Assembly (NCBI RefSeq): GCF_036227405.1
Contig: NZ_CP109473.1
Span: 6,572,001 to 6,636,000, forward strand
Direction of reading: 5' to 3'
From: Streptomyces sp. NBC_01460
GTDB taxonomy: Bacteria > Actinomycetota > Actinomycetes > Streptomycetales > Streptomycetaceae
DNA: 64,000 nt
The translations under genes were made by a program, and so were the position numbers. The notes under the pieces are model-generated. The model had not been told where the DNA came from and ran no database searches. It saw only the letters and a list, made by a program, of their open reading frames with translations. This document shows positions 17,440 through 26,586 of this stretch, in pieces; position 1 is the first letter of the stretch; the number at the start of each line of letters is the position of its first letter.

Positions 17440-19173
17440 ATGGACGCGCAGACTCAGGGAGGTTCGGACGGGATCGACCCCGCGGACCAGTGGGTGCTCA
17501 ACCCCGACACCGGTACGTACGAACTGCGCCCGGACGGTCCTCCCGCCCCACGTTCTCGCAGCGGGCTCCGCCCCGAAGCCCCCTTCGCTTCCGCTTCCGC
17601 GTCCGGTGACGGTGGCGGCGACCGCACCGCCGCCCCCGCCACCGCTCCGGCCCGCGTCCCCCGGCAGCGCGGCCGCCGCGACGCGCCCGCTCCGGGCGCC
17701 GCATCCGCGCCCAGCCGGCGCAAGCGAAGAAGAGGGGCCCGCAAGAAGGTGCTGCTGTGGACAGGGGGCACCCTCGCGACGGTCCTCGTGGGTACGTCGG
17801 CGTACGCGTACTACTGGTACGAGCGCCTCGACGGGAACATCAGCACCGTCGACGTCGGCGACGTGGGGAGTGACAGTGTCCTTACGGACGGGCCGGTCAA
17901 CATCCTGATCATCGGTAACGACGTACGCGTCGGCAAGGGCAACGAGGCCTACGGGAACCGGACCAACGTCACCGGCCACGCCGACACCACCCTCCTGTTC
18001 CACATAGCCGAGGACCGCTCCAACGCCACCGTGGTGAGCATCCCCAGGGACCTCATGATCAGCATCCCGGACTGTGGGACCCGGCAGTCCGACGGCTCGA
18101 CCAAGGTGATCGCGGGCTCGGAGATCCCCACCAGGTTCAACGAGTCCTTCGGGGTGAAGGGCCGGGATCCGGGCTGCACCATGCGGACGGTCGAGGGCAT
18201 CACGGACCTCGAGGTCGACCACTTCATGATGTTCGACTTCAACGCGGTCAAGACGCTGTCCACCGCGGTCGGCGGCGTCAAGGTGTGTCTCAAGGCGCCC
18301 ATCAAGGACCTCGACGGAGGGACCGATCTCGACCTGCCGGCCGGAGAGAGCAGGATCGCGGGCGAGGACGCGCTGTCGTTCCTCCGGAACCGGCACGGTC
18401 TCAAGAACGAGAGCGACCTCGACCGGATCGAGATGCAGCAGCAGTTCGTCGCGTCGATGATGCGGCAGCTGAAGGAGGACACGCTGAGCAGTCCCGGCAA
18501 GATGCTCGATGTCGCCGAGGCCGCCACCAACGCCCTCACCGTGGACAAGGGGATAGGCAGCGCGGGAAAGCTCGTCACCCTCGCCAGGGAGCTCGGCAAG
18601 ATCGACCTGAAGAACATCACCTTGATGACGGTGCCGGTGATCGACAACCCGGCCGAGCCCACGCCCGTCACCGTCGTCCTGAACCCGGTCGAGGCGCCGA
18701 AGCTCTTCAGCATGATGCAGGGCGACGTGTCCTTCACCGAGGTGAAGAAGAAGCAGAAGGCGGCCAAGGACAAGCAGGCCGCGCTGCTGGAAGGTCCCCG
18801 GGCGGAGGCCTCCGCCGTGCGCGTCGACCTCACCAACGGCGGCGCGCCGCGCGGATCGGCGAGTGCCGTCCTGGAGTGGCTGCAGAACGCGAAGGGCGTG
18901 TCGAAGTCCAGCAACACCGGCAACGCTCCGGAGAAGGCGGCCAGGACGACGCTCGAGTACGCGCCGAACCAGGCGGACCAGGCGCGGGAGCTCGCGGACC
19001 TCATGGGCCTGCCCGCCTCGGCGCTGAAGCCCGGTACGAAGGACGCCGCCGGGACGGAGCCGATGAGGCTCGTCCTCGGTGCGGACTTCAAGGAGGCCGG
19101 CACCCCTGTCGCCGCGCCCACGAAGGTGGACGTCAAGCAGTCCCGGGCCGACGAGGGCGAGTGCGCCCGGTGA
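17440..19173 (+). CDS. LytR-CpsA-Psr (LCP) protein with LytR_C domain
   Basis: 577 residues. A Pro/Ala-rich cytoplasmic tail of about 100 residues precedes one membrane helix (about 104-126). The extracellular LCP domain has ILIIGNDVR, HADTTLLFHI and VVSIPRDL, with conserved Asp/Arg residues that bind polyprenyl pyrophosphate, and FLRNRHGLKNESDLDRIEMQQQF given here only as landmarks. The last 110 residues form a LytR_C domain (VRVDLTNGGA). LCP enzymes transfer teichoic-acid-like or other glycopolymers from lipid carriers to peptidoglycan. Start chosen at MDAQTQGG rather than an upstream GTG because GGGAAG is better placed. Terminated by a hairpin shared with the convergent sortase gene. Confidence 0.92.
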   Translation: MDAQTQGGSDGIDPADQWVLNPDTGTYELRPDGPPAPRSRSGLRPEAPFASASASGDGGGDRTAAPATAPARVPRQRGRRDAPAPGAASAPSRRKRRRGARKKVLLWTGGTLATVLVGTSAYAYYWYERLDGNISTVDVGDVGSDSVLTDGPVNILIIGNDVRVGKGNEAYGNRTNVTGHADTTLLFHIAEDRSNATVVSIPRDLMISIPDCGTRQSDGSTKVIAGSEIPTRFNESFGVKGRDPGCTMRTVEGITDLEVDHFMMFDFNAVKTLSTAVGGVKVCLKAPIKDLDGGTDLDLPAGESRIAGEDALSFLRNRHGLKNESDLDRIEMQQQFVASMMRQLKEDTLSSPGKMLDVAEAATNALTVDKGIGSAGKLVTLARELGKIDLKNITLMTVPVIDNPAEPTPVTVVLNPVEAPKLFSMMQGDVSFTEVKKKQKAAKDKQAALLEGPRAEASAVRVDLTNGGAPRGSASAVLEWLQNAKGVSKSSNTGNAPEKAARTTLEYAPNQADQARELADLMGLPASALKPGTKDAAGTEPMRLVLGADFKEAGTPVAAPTKVDVKQSRADEGECAR

Positions 19174-19216
19174 ACACCCCTGGAGTGCGGCCCCATGCGC
19201 CCCCGGGCAAGGCGAA

Positions 19217-19248
19217 CGGCCGGTACCTCGCCCCCGAGGTACCGGCCG
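19217..19248. terminator. Bidirectional terminator
   Basis: A perfect 14-bp stem (19217-19230 with 19235-19248) and a CCCC loop between the convergent LCP and sortase genes. Confidence 0.88.
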
Positions 19249-19270
19249 GTTCCGTGTGGCGTGCCCCGGA

Positions 19271-19990
19271 TCAGGCCGCCTTCTTCAGTGAGGTGAGGTG
19301 GGCGAAGACGACGACGTTGGCGGAGTACCCGCCCTTCTTGTCGAAGCGTCCACCGCACGTCAGGAGTCTGAGCTCCGGTCGCCCGGTCGCCCCGTACACC
19401 TTCTCGTCGGGGAACTTGTCCTTCGTGTAGGTCTTCACCTCGTCGACGGTGAAGACCGCGGTCCGCCGGTCCGCCCGGGTGACCTTGACGGTGTCACCCC
19501 GGCGCAGGACGTTGAGATTGAGGAAGATCGCCGGGCCCGTCGCGGTGTCCCGGTGGCCGACGAGCAGGGACGTTCCCGCTTCCCCGGGGGACGGTCCCTT
19601 CGCGTACCACCCCACCAGCTTGGGCTTGCTCAGCGGTGGGGCGCCGAGCCGGCCCTTCTTGTCGAGGCCGAGGCCGGTGACGGGAGCCTCGATGAAGATG
19701 GCCGGGACGGCGACCTTCACCGGACGGGAATGCACCAGCGGGGCGTGCGAGGCAGGCACCTTCTTCTGAGGCCTGTGCGGTGCACGCCGGAAGGGCGGTG
19801 CCCCGCCGCCCGCGGCGTCGCTGCCGCGGGCGGCGGTGACCGGCGAGGCGTCCTCGGACGAATCCGAGCTCGCCCACACGATGCCGGTCACCAGCGAGAA
19901 GGTCACGCAGAGGGTCATCGTGAGCCGGCATGCCCGGCTCGGACCCCGTCGTCGCCGTCGGCCGCGCGTGTCAGGCCTCGTTGCGGGCAC
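19271..19990 (-). CDS. Class E/F sortase
   Basis: 239 residues. A very basic N-terminus (RGRRRRRG) is followed by one membrane helix (about 24-40). The catalytic domain has His146 in LVGHRDT and Cys212 in LLTCGG, with a nearby arginine in GGRF, the sortase triad. Sortases join surface proteins to the cell wall at a C-terminal sorting motif. It starts with GTG at 19990 inside the end of the preceding surface-protein gene (20-nt overlap, no separate ribosome site), so the two are translationally coupled. That coupling suggests the neighbour is its substrate or partner, although the neighbour has no LPXTG-type motif. Confidence 0.88.
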   Translation of the reverse strand: MPATRPDTRGRRRRRGPSRACRLTMTLCVTFSLVTGIVWASSDSSEDASPVTAARGSDAAGGGAPPFRRAPHRPQKKVPASHAPLVHSRPVKVAVPAIFIEAPVTGLGLDKKGRLGAPPLSKPKLVGWYAKGPSPGEAGTSLLVGHRDTATGPAIFLNLNVLRRGDTVKVTRADRRTAVFTVDEVKTYTKDKFPDEKVYGATGRPELRLLTCGGRFDKKGGYSANVVVFAHLTSLKKAA

Positions 19991-20696
19991 GACGACGTGC
20001 GGAACGACGCACCACGATCAGCCCGGCGATTCCGGCGGCACCCGCGACCACGGCGGCCGAGGTCCCGATGCCCGAACCGCTCTCGGAGCTGACGCCCTCC
20101 ATCTCCGGGACTCCGCCGCCGCCCGCGGGGACCGCGCCGGACGGCTTGTCGTAGATCTCGGCGGTGGCCTTCTCGCTGCTCTTCTCGGCGCTCTTGTCCG
20201 CCTGGGTGCCCGCCTCGGACGACTCCCGGCCGCCGGCCTCCTCGCGGTTGCCGTTCTGGCCTCCGCCCTGGCCTCCGCCCTGGCCGGGACGCGAGCAGTC
20301 GACCTCGAAGCTCTTCTGCTTCGGGACGGGCCCGGCGGTCCAGGTCAGCTGGTACGTGCCCTCAGGGAGCAGGTACTCCTGGCTGCGGGCCTTGCCCTCG
20401 ACGAGCGGGAGGGTGTTCGTCAGCGTGTTCCCCGGGGGGCGCTCGGTGATCGTCCACACGAGCTGGGGGAGCTCCCCGAAGTTGTTGGCCACGAGGACGA
20501 ACTGGCAGACCTCCACGCCGTTGCGGTCACCGCGCGAGTGCCAGCTGACGGAACGGATGTCGATGTCGCCGCTCTCGCCGATGGCGAGCGCGGCCGGGGC
20601 TCCGGCCACCAGGGCGGCGCCCGCGACGGCGACCGCGGCAGCCACCTTGGTGCCCGTACGGACACTGCGGGAGCGGAGGGAAGCGGAAATGCGCAT
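19971..20696 (-). CDS. Cell-surface protein coupled to sortase
   Basis: 241 residues. The Sec signal ends about ALA38. Residues 40-145 form a beta-rich domain (DIDIRSVSWHSRGDRNGVEV onward) with two cysteines. A Gly/Gln/Ser/Glu-rich linker (about 150-205) leads to a C-terminal membrane helix and a basic tail (RRSARRRARNEA). This is the architecture of a wall-spanning, membrane-anchored surface protein. The hydrophobic segment and basic tail look like a sorting signal, but no LPXTG/LAXTG pentapeptide precedes them. The ATG at 20696 has AAGGAG 6 nt upstream. The sortase gene starts within its last codons. Domain function unknown. Confidence 0.8.
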   Translation of the reverse strand: MRISASLRSRSVRTGTKVAAAVAVAGAALVAGAPAALAIGESGDIDIRSVSWHSRGDRNGVEVCQFVLVANNFGELPQLVWTITERPPGNTLTNTLPLVEGKARSQEYLLPEGTYQLTWTAGPVPKQKSFEVDCSRPGQGGGQGGGQNGNREEAGGRESSEAGTQADKSAEKSSEKATAEIYDKPSGAVPAGGGGVPEMEGVSSESGSGIGTSAAVVAGAAGIAGLIVVRRSARRRARNEA

Positions 20697-20875
20697 GGAG
20701 GGCTCCTTCAAGCCGGGATGATTGTCGTACTGATCACCTGATCGCCTAAGGGATGCCATGGATCTTCAGAAGAGTGTGTCGGGACACCGCAAAAACGCGC
20801 AAAAGTACCCTGACTAGCCGATAGCGGTCACCAGGGCGGCGGGGGCGGACGCCTCCCGAGGGCGGGAGAAAGCGC

Positions 20876-20911
20876 GACGGGCCATCCCCACGTGCGGGTG
20901 GGTGGCCCGTC
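20876..20911 (-). terminator. Hairpin after the Ig-like surface protein gene
   Basis: GACGGGCCA (20876-20884) pairs with the GGCCCGTC end (to 20911). Inner bases pair imperfectly. It lies 30 nt past the stop of the gene that ends at 20942. Confidence 0.6.
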
Positions 20912-20941
20912 AGTCGCCTGGGGGCCGGGTGGGCCGGGCTC

Positions 20942-22414
20942 TCAGCCGGCCCTTCCCCGCCGTTGCCGGAGTCGTCGCCGGCCCACGGTCACCAGCGCGA
21001 CCGCGGCTCCGACCGCCACGGCGATCGCGGCCCAGGCCGTCGGGCGCGTGAGGGACCGGTAGGCCGGTGCGGGCGATGCCTCCAGCGGGATGACGGCCGT
21101 GTCGTTGCCGGGCGTGCGGTCGTACGGCTGGTACGTCCGGATGGTGCCCCGCGCGCCCGCGACCTGCCGGTCGATGCGGACGCGGAACACGATGTCCGCC
21201 GTCCCGTTCTGGGCGAAGGCCTCACCGCCGAGGTCGCAGACGAAGGCTCCGCCGGGGCTCTCCGGCCGCGCGCACCCCCATGTGTGGTCCGCCTCCTCGA
21301 AGGCGTACGGAATGGAGGTGACCGTGGTGCCCTCGGGCGGGACCACCTCGAAGCGGCCCTTCACCTCCTCGCCCTCCAGCTGTCCGGGGCCCAGGTCACG
21401 CGCCCCCAGCCGCACCTCCACCGTGTCGCCGACGCGTCCCCGGACGGTCCCGGTGACCGGCCTGTAGTCGGCCTGGACCGTGGTTTCCACCTCCACGGTG
21501 CCGTTGACGGCGTCGAAGCCACCATCCTTCGTGCGGACCAGGGCCACCGGGGCGCCCGTACCGCGCACCGTGTGGCCGGCGGGCCTCTCCGGCGAGGCCG
21601 ACCAGCTGTAGGAGAGCGTGCCGGAGAGCTCCTCCCCGGCCGCGACGTACGCGAGGGGTGTGCCGGTCCGGTACGCGGTGCCCGGTGCGGCCTTCGTGGG
21701 GAACACGCACCACGCCGACGTGGGCGGGGCGCCCGCGTAGGAGCAGTTGCTGTGACGGGCCCGCAGCGTGAGGCCGCCGCTCGCGCCGAGGTGCAGGGCC
21801 ACGCCCCGGCCGGCGGCGAACCGTGTGTGGTTGGCGAACTCCGGTGTCACCGGGGCGGGTCGGCCCGGCTCCACCCCGCTCACCTTCACGTCCTTGCCGG
21901 GGGCGCCCAGGGTCGGCCCGCCGACGACCATGCGGGTGGTGCCGGTGACGGGCGCCGCGTTGGCGGCGCGCGCCGTGTAGGTGACCGTGCCGCTGTCTCC
22001 CGGCTCGACACCGTCCACCCCGACGATGCGGAAGGGGGCGTTGCTCTCGCCGTCGTTCCGCAGGGTGCCGTAGTCGCAGGTGAACACCCAGCCCTTGCCC
22101 GAGCAGTTGCCGTAACCGCCCGGGACGACGCGGGCGACGCCCTTCAGCCCCGAGGCGTCGACGGTGACCGTGATGTCCCGGGCAGGTTCCGTGTTCCCCG
22201 GGACGACGGCGACGGGCACCTGGAAGTCCTCGTTCGTCCCCTCGGTGCCCTCGTCCGCGGCGTACATGACCATGGTGCGCGGGACGTCCTCAAGGGTCAG
22301 CGCGACCCTGCCCGAGGCGGTGGCCGGAGCCGGTGCGAGCAGCAGGGCGAGCACGGTCGCGAGGCTCGCGGTCACTGCCGCCGCGCGTCCGGGGATCCGT
22401 ATCCGTGGGGGCAT
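20942..22414 (-). CDS. Secreted multi-domain surface protein, membrane-anchored
   Basis: 490 residues. The signal peptide ends about ATA33. The long extracellular part has repeated immunoglobulin-like beta segments (ITVTVDASGLKGVARV; GDSGTVTYTARAAN; GDTVEVRLGARDLGP) with several cysteine pairs. A C-terminal helix and a basic tail (GRRRLRQRRGRAG) follow. No LPXTG motif is visible. The build resembles DUF11/Ig-like adhesin-type proteins of actinobacteria. ATG at 22414; a GTG three codons earlier with GGTGG nearby is possible. It is encoded upstream of the sortase pair on the same strand but separated from it by a hairpin. Confidence 0.72.
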   Translation of the reverse strand: MPPRIRIPGRAAAVTASLATVLALLLAPAPATASGRVALTLEDVPRTMVMYAADEGTEGTNEDFQVPVAVVPGNTEPARDITVTVDASGLKGVARVVPGGYGNCSGKGWVFTCDYGTLRNDGESNAPFRIVGVDGVEPGDSGTVTYTARAANAAPVTGTTRMVVGGPTLGAPGKDVKVSGVEPGRPAPVTPEFANHTRFAAGRGVALHLGASGGLTLRARHSNCSYAGAPPTSAWCVFPTKAAPGTAYRTGTPLAYVAAGEELSGTLSYSWSASPERPAGHTVRGTGAPVALVRTKDGGFDAVNGTVEVETTVQADYRPVTGTVRGRVGDTVEVRLGARDLGPGQLEGEEVKGRFEVVPPEGTTVTSIPYAFEEADHTWGCARPESPGGAFVCDLGGEAFAQNGTADIVFRVRIDRQVAGARGTIRTYQPYDRTPGNDTAVIPLEASPAPAYRSLTRPTAWAAIAVAVGAAVALVTVGRRRLRQRRGRAG

Positions 22415-22430
22415 GCGGAGCACTATGCCA

Positions 22431-22470
22431 CCGGGGGCGGCCACCCGTCCGTGCGGGTGGCCGCCCCCGG
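22431..22470 (-). terminator. Terminator hairpin between GH92 and the surface protein gene
   Basis: A perfect 17-bp stem (22431-22447 with 22454-22470) and a 6-nt loop. Only 79 nt separate the GH92 stop from the next start, so the hairpin also sits directly upstream of that gene's ribosome site. Confidence 0.85.
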
Positions 22471-22493
22471 CCGTCTCAACTCCGGTCAGGTGT

Positions 22494-25400
22494 TCAGGAG
22501 ATCAGCTCGATCTCCGCCAGCGTCGCCGCCGACGTGCTCACCAGCCGGTACTTCGCGTACGCCTTGGGCGCCTGCACCGAGAAGACCCGGGTCTGCTTGT
22601 CCCAGGCGAACGTCTGGCCGGACCGCTTGTCGAGGTCCTTCCAGGCCGTGCCGTCCGTCGATCCCTGCAGCACCCAGCCCGTGGGGGCCTTGTCCGCCGT
22701 GGCCGAGGTCAGCGTGTACTGGACCGCCTTCGTGCCCGCGGCTGCCGGCAGCTCCACCGACTCGACCGTGGCCGAGGTCGCCGAGGTGTTGTCGTACAGC
22801 GCGCCGTCACCCTTGAGCACGTCGCCCCTGGGCGCCGGCACCTTGTCGTCCTGGGTGAGGGAGACGGGGGCCGCGTCCTTGCCGGTGCCCCACGCCGAGG
22901 GCTCGGAGCCCATGTCGAACTCCAGCACGCCGCCCTTGGCCAGCAGGTCGTGCGGCAGCGACGTGGAGGTCCACTTCTTGCCGTTGACCTTCAGGCCCTG
23001 GACGTAGATGTTCGTGGAGCTGTTCTTCGGCGCCTTGACGACGAGGTCACGGCCGTTCTCCAGGTGCACCGTCGTCTTCGTGAAGAGCGGCGAGCCGATG
23101 GCGTACTCCCCGCTGCCCATGACCAGCGGGTAGAAGCCGAGCGAGGAGAAGAGGAACCAGGCCGACTGCTCGCCGTTGTCCTCGTCGCCGTGGTAGCCCT
23201 GGCCGATCTCGCTGCCCGTGTACAGGCGGCCGAGGACCTCGCGGACCTTCTCCTGCGTCTTCCAGGGCTGCGAGGCCGCGTCGTACATGTAGGTGGCGTG
23301 GTGCGCGACCTGGTTGCTGTGGCCGTACTGGCCCATCCGCACGTCGCGTGCCTCGGTCATCTCGTGGATCACTCCGCCGTACGAGCCGGTGAACTCCTTG
23401 CCGGCCGTCTCCGGCGTCGAGAAGTAGGTGTCCAGCTTCTTCGCCAGGCCGTCACGCCCGCCGTAGAGGTTGGCCAGGCCCCGGCTGTCCTGCGGGGCGG
23501 TGAAGGCGTAGCCCCAGCCGTTGGTCTCCGTGTAGTCGTAGCCCCAGACACGGGGGTCGAACTGGTCCGAGGGAAGGCGCCAGTCACCGTTCGGCTTCTT
23601 GCCCTGGAAGAAGCCGGCCTTGTCGTCGAAGAGCTTGACGTAGTTCTGCGCGCGGTTGAGGAAGTACGCGGCCTCCTCCTTGTAGCGCTGCTTCTTCGTC
23701 TTCTTGTAGAGGGCCTGGCCCATCTGCGCGATGCCGTAGTCGTTGAGGTAGCCCTCCAGCGACCAGGAGAGACCCTCGTGCGTCTCGGTGTTCGCGTAGC
23801 CGGTGAAGACCGAGGTCTCCATGCCCTTGCGTCCCACGCCCGAGGAGGGCGGGGTCACCGTGGCGTTCTTGACCGCCGCGTCGTAGGCCGCCTCGGCGTC
23901 GAAGTCGACGCCCTTGACGTAGGCGTCGGCGAAGGCGACGTCGGAGCTGGTGCCGGTCATCAGGTCGGAGTAGCCGGGGGAGGACCAGCGCGAGATCCAG
24001 CCACCGTCCTTGTACTGCTGGACGAAGCCGTCGACCATCTTCCCGGCCTGCTTCGGGCTGAGGAAGGAGTACGCCGGCCAGGTCGTCCGGTAGGTGTCCC
24101 AGAAGCCGTTGTTGACGTAGACCTCACCCTTGACGATCTTCGCGCCGGTGTGGGTCGGGGTGTCCGTACCCGTCTGCGGCGAGAAGGGGCTCGCGTAGGT
24201 GCTCTTCCCGTCGACCTGCTCGAAGCCGGAGTTCGGGTAGAGGTAGAGCCGGTAGAGGCTGGAGTAGAGCGTGGTCAGCTGGTCGGCGTTCGCGCCCTCG
24301 ACCTCGACCTTGCCGAGGATCTTGTCCCAGGCCTTCTGCGCGTTCCTCTCCACCGTGTCGAAGGAGGTCTTCGCGGGCAGCTCCATGGCGAGGTTCTTCT
24401 TCGCCTGGTCGACGCTGATCAGCGAGGTGGCCAGGCGCAGGTTCACCGTCCGGTCCTTGCCCGCGTCGAAGCGGAAGAAGCCGGTCACGTCGTCACCGCC
24501 GCCGCCCTTCAGCTTGCCGCTGTCGGTGACCGGTGCGTCGAAGGAGCCGTATACGAAGAGCCGGGTGGCGCCGGTGGAGCCGCCGCTCTTCACGTCGGAG
24601 TAGCCGGTGAACGAGCCGGTCTTCGGGTCGAGGGTGAGACCGCCGTCGTTGGAGACGTTGTCGAAGACGAGGCTCGCGTCGTCACCGGGGTAGGTGAAGC
24701 GCATCCGTGCCGCGTGGTCGGTCGGCGCCATCTCGGCCTTGAGGCCGTTCTCGAACGTCACCCCGTAGTAGTGCGGCGTCGCCGTCTCGTTCTCGTGGCG
24801 GAACGGCAGCGCACGGGCCGTGCGGGAGGCGTCCGGGGTGCCGGAGGCCGCCGACGGCATCATCTGGAAGGTCTGGCGGTCCCCCATCCAGGGGCTCGGC
24901 TCGTGGCTCGCGCCGAAGGCCTGCAGGGTGGGCAGGTTGTCCTCGTTGTTGCCCCGGGAGTAGTCGTACAGCCAGCTCGTGGAGCCCGCGTTGGTGACCG
25001 GCGTCCAGAAGTTGAAGCCGTGCGGCACCGCGGTCGCGGGGAAGGTGTTGCCGCGCGAGAAGCCGCCGCTGGAGTTGGTGCCGCGGACGGTCGACGCGTA
25101 GTCCGAGAGGTGCGCCTTGCGCTTCTCGGGGGCCTTCGGGGCGATCGCGATGTCGTCGATCCACCCCTGGAACTTCGAGGGGCCCTTGGGGGAGTCGTAC
25201 GCCACCAGGATGCGGTCGACGGTCTTGCCGGCGGCGACCGAGCCGATCCGCGAGGCGACCTTGTTCCACTGGTTCACGTACAGCCGCTTGGCGTCGGCCT
25301 GGCCCTGCGGGGTGAGCAGTCCGCCGTGGCTGTCGGTGGCCTTCAGCTCGCTCAGGTAGGTCCCGTCGGTGAAGGCCAGGTCCACCGCCACGTGGGTCGC

Positions 25401-26342
25401 GGGGTAGGCGAGGTCCGTCTCGCCCATCTGCGGGTAGACCAGGTAGGACAGCTGGGTGTCCTTCGTGATCGCCGTGTCGACGTCGAAGACCTTGTTGTAC
25501 GAGTAGGCGTGGCCTTCGGACTTGTGCGTACCCGCGTAGCGCAGCGCCTTCTTCCCGGTGAACCCGGCGCCCTGCTTGGCCGTCGGGGACCCCGAAGGGC
25601 CCCGGTCGGGCTGGGTGCGCATGTCGTCGGGCGCGGGGGTGGAGGTGTCGCCGTTCGAGAACTGGACGTCGGCGAGCTGGATCGCGTCGGACGCGCCGTT
25701 GTTCTTCGTGATCTCCAGCCGGAAGTGCTGGTAGGCGGTGCCCGTGGTGAAGTCGAACGACTTGGTCTGGTGGCGCTCGGAGAAGGCCTGGCCCGTGCGG
25801 GTGTCGAGGTCCGTCCAGGTCTTGCCGTCGGCGGAGCCCTTCAGGGTCCAGTCCTTGGGGTCCCGCTCGTCGTGGTCGTTGGCCGACGTCAGGGCGTAGG
25901 TCACGACCTTGGTGGGCTCGGCGAGGTCGAACTCGACCCAGCCCGTGGCCTGGAAGGCCAGCCACTTGGAGCCGGGCTCCACGTCGACCAGGTTCTCCTT
26001 GCCCTCGCCGCCGCCGGAGTTCTCGCTGCTGGCGCGGACGTCCGTGACCTGGTCGGTGACGTTGCCGGGTATTCCGTCGGCGAAGCCACCGTCGATGCCC
26101 GACGCCCGCTTCTTCCCGTCGGCGTCCTCCTCGACGGTGCTGCGCCAGTCCGGCTGCTTCTGGTCGGCCTCGAAGGAGGAGCTGAACGAGGTGTCGCCGG
26201 ACGGCTTCCGCGCCGCGCCGGACGGCTGGGCGAGGGCCGCGGTGGGGGCCGCCAGGGCCATGACGAGAGAGGCCGCGAGGACCGCGGCGGAGCGGTTGTG
26301 TCTGTGGCGCGAGCCGTGCTGGGGACCACGTAGGGGCTGCAT
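22494..26342 (-). CDS. Secreted GH92 alpha-mannosidase with discoidin domains
   Basis: 1282 residues. The signal peptide ends about ALAQ. An F5/8C-type discoidin module lies near the N-terminus (WLAFQATGWVEFDLAEPTKV; QHFRLEITKNNGASDAIQLA) and a second, shorter one at the C-terminus (AKYRLVSTSAATLAEIELIS). In between lie a beta-sandwich and the GH92 catalytic (alpha/alpha)6 domain, with TGYANTETHEGLSWSLEGYL, MGQYGHSNQVAHHATYMY and YHGDEDNGEQSAWF, the motifs of calcium-dependent exo-alpha-1,2-mannosidases. It probably trims fungal or yeast mannans outside the cell. ATG at 26342. A LacI-like palindrome lies 32 nt upstream. Divergent from ngcE. Confidence 0.93.
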   Translation of the reverse strand: MQPLRGPQHGSRHRHNRSAAVLAASLVMALAAPTAALAQPSGAARKPSGDTSFSSSFEADQKQPDWRSTVEEDADGKKRASGIDGGFADGIPGNVTDQVTDVRASSENSGGGEGKENLVDVEPGSKWLAFQATGWVEFDLAEPTKVVTYALTSANDHDERDPKDWTLKGSADGKTWTDLDTRTGQAFSERHQTKSFDFTTGTAYQHFRLEITKNNGASDAIQLADVQFSNGDTSTPAPDDMRTQPDRGPSGSPTAKQGAGFTGKKALRYAGTHKSEGHAYSYNKVFDVDTAITKDTQLSYLVYPQMGETDLAYPATHVAVDLAFTDGTYLSELKATDSHGGLLTPQGQADAKRLYVNQWNKVASRIGSVAAGKTVDRILVAYDSPKGPSKFQGWIDDIAIAPKAPEKRKAHLSDYASTVRGTNSSGGFSRGNTFPATAVPHGFNFWTPVTNAGSTSWLYDYSRGNNEDNLPTLQAFGASHEPSPWMGDRQTFQMMPSAASGTPDASRTARALPFRHENETATPHYYGVTFENGLKAEMAPTDHAARMRFTYPGDDASLVFDNVSNDGGLTLDPKTGSFTGYSDVKSGGSTGATRLFVYGSFDAPVTDSGKLKGGGGDDVTGFFRFDAGKDRTVNLRLATSLISVDQAKKNLAMELPAKTSFDTVERNAQKAWDKILGKVEVEGANADQLTTLYSSLYRLYLYPNSGFEQVDGKSTYASPFSPQTGTDTPTHTGAKIVKGEVYVNNGFWDTYRTTWPAYSFLSPKQAGKMVDGFVQQYKDGGWISRWSSPGYSDLMTGTSSDVAFADAYVKGVDFDAEAAYDAAVKNATVTPPSSGVGRKGMETSVFTGYANTETHEGLSWSLEGYLNDYGIAQMGQALYKKTKKQRYKEEAAYFLNRAQNYVKLFDDKAGFFQGKKPNGDWRLPSDQFDPRVWGYDYTETNGWGYAFTAPQDSRGLANLYGGRDGLAKKLDTYFSTPETAGKEFTGSYGGVIHEMTEARDVRMGQYGHSNQVAHHATYMYDAASQPWKTQEKVREVLGRLYTGSEIGQGYHGDEDNGEQSAWFLFSSLGFYPLVMGSGEYAIGSPLFTKTTVHLENGRDLVVKAPKNSSTNIYVQGLKVNGKKWTSTSLPHDLLAKGGVLEFDMGSEPSAWGTGKDAAPVSLTQDDKVPAPRGDVLKGDGALYDNTSATSATVESVELPAAAGTKAVQYTLTSATADKAPTGWVLQGSTDGTAWKDLDKRSGQTFAWDKQTRVFSVQAPKAYAKYRLVSTSAATLAEIELIS

Positions 26343-26373
26343 ACGGAGCCGTTCCTCCCGGGGACATGCTCTG

Positions 26374-26385
26374 GACAACGTTGTC
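26374..26385. promoter_or_regulatory. LacI/ROK-like operator of the GH92 gene
   Basis: GACAACGTTGTC, a perfect 12-bp palindrome 32 nt upstream of the GH92 start. Its right half extends to CGTTGTCAT, which recurs in front of xylF. Probably a repressor site for carbon-source control. Confidence 0.6.
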
Positions 26386-26586
26386 ATTGTGGGGCGCGGG
26401 TACCAGTAGGGAGCCAAGTGACTGGATGTGTCAAGGGTGTTGCACGGGGTCGACGCCGGTGATTCGACCGTATTGCGGAATACGCCGTTTCCGTGCGGAG
26501 GCACGCGGTGCCGAGGTGACCGGGAGGTCTCAACTCGGGAAAGACTGCCGCTCAACCCTGCATTCGATCTTGCTCAGTTGGCGGCA

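Noticed and set aside
20660..20696. Upstream start at 20,759 for the sortase-linked surface protein
   Set aside because: It would place 21 polar residues before the signal peptide; ATG 20,696 has AAGGAG at the right distance.
22164..26333. Very long open frame antisense to the GH92 gene
   Set aside because: High-GC shadow: composition is Arg/Val/Gly-rich with no domains, and the opposite strand has a complete GH92 protein.
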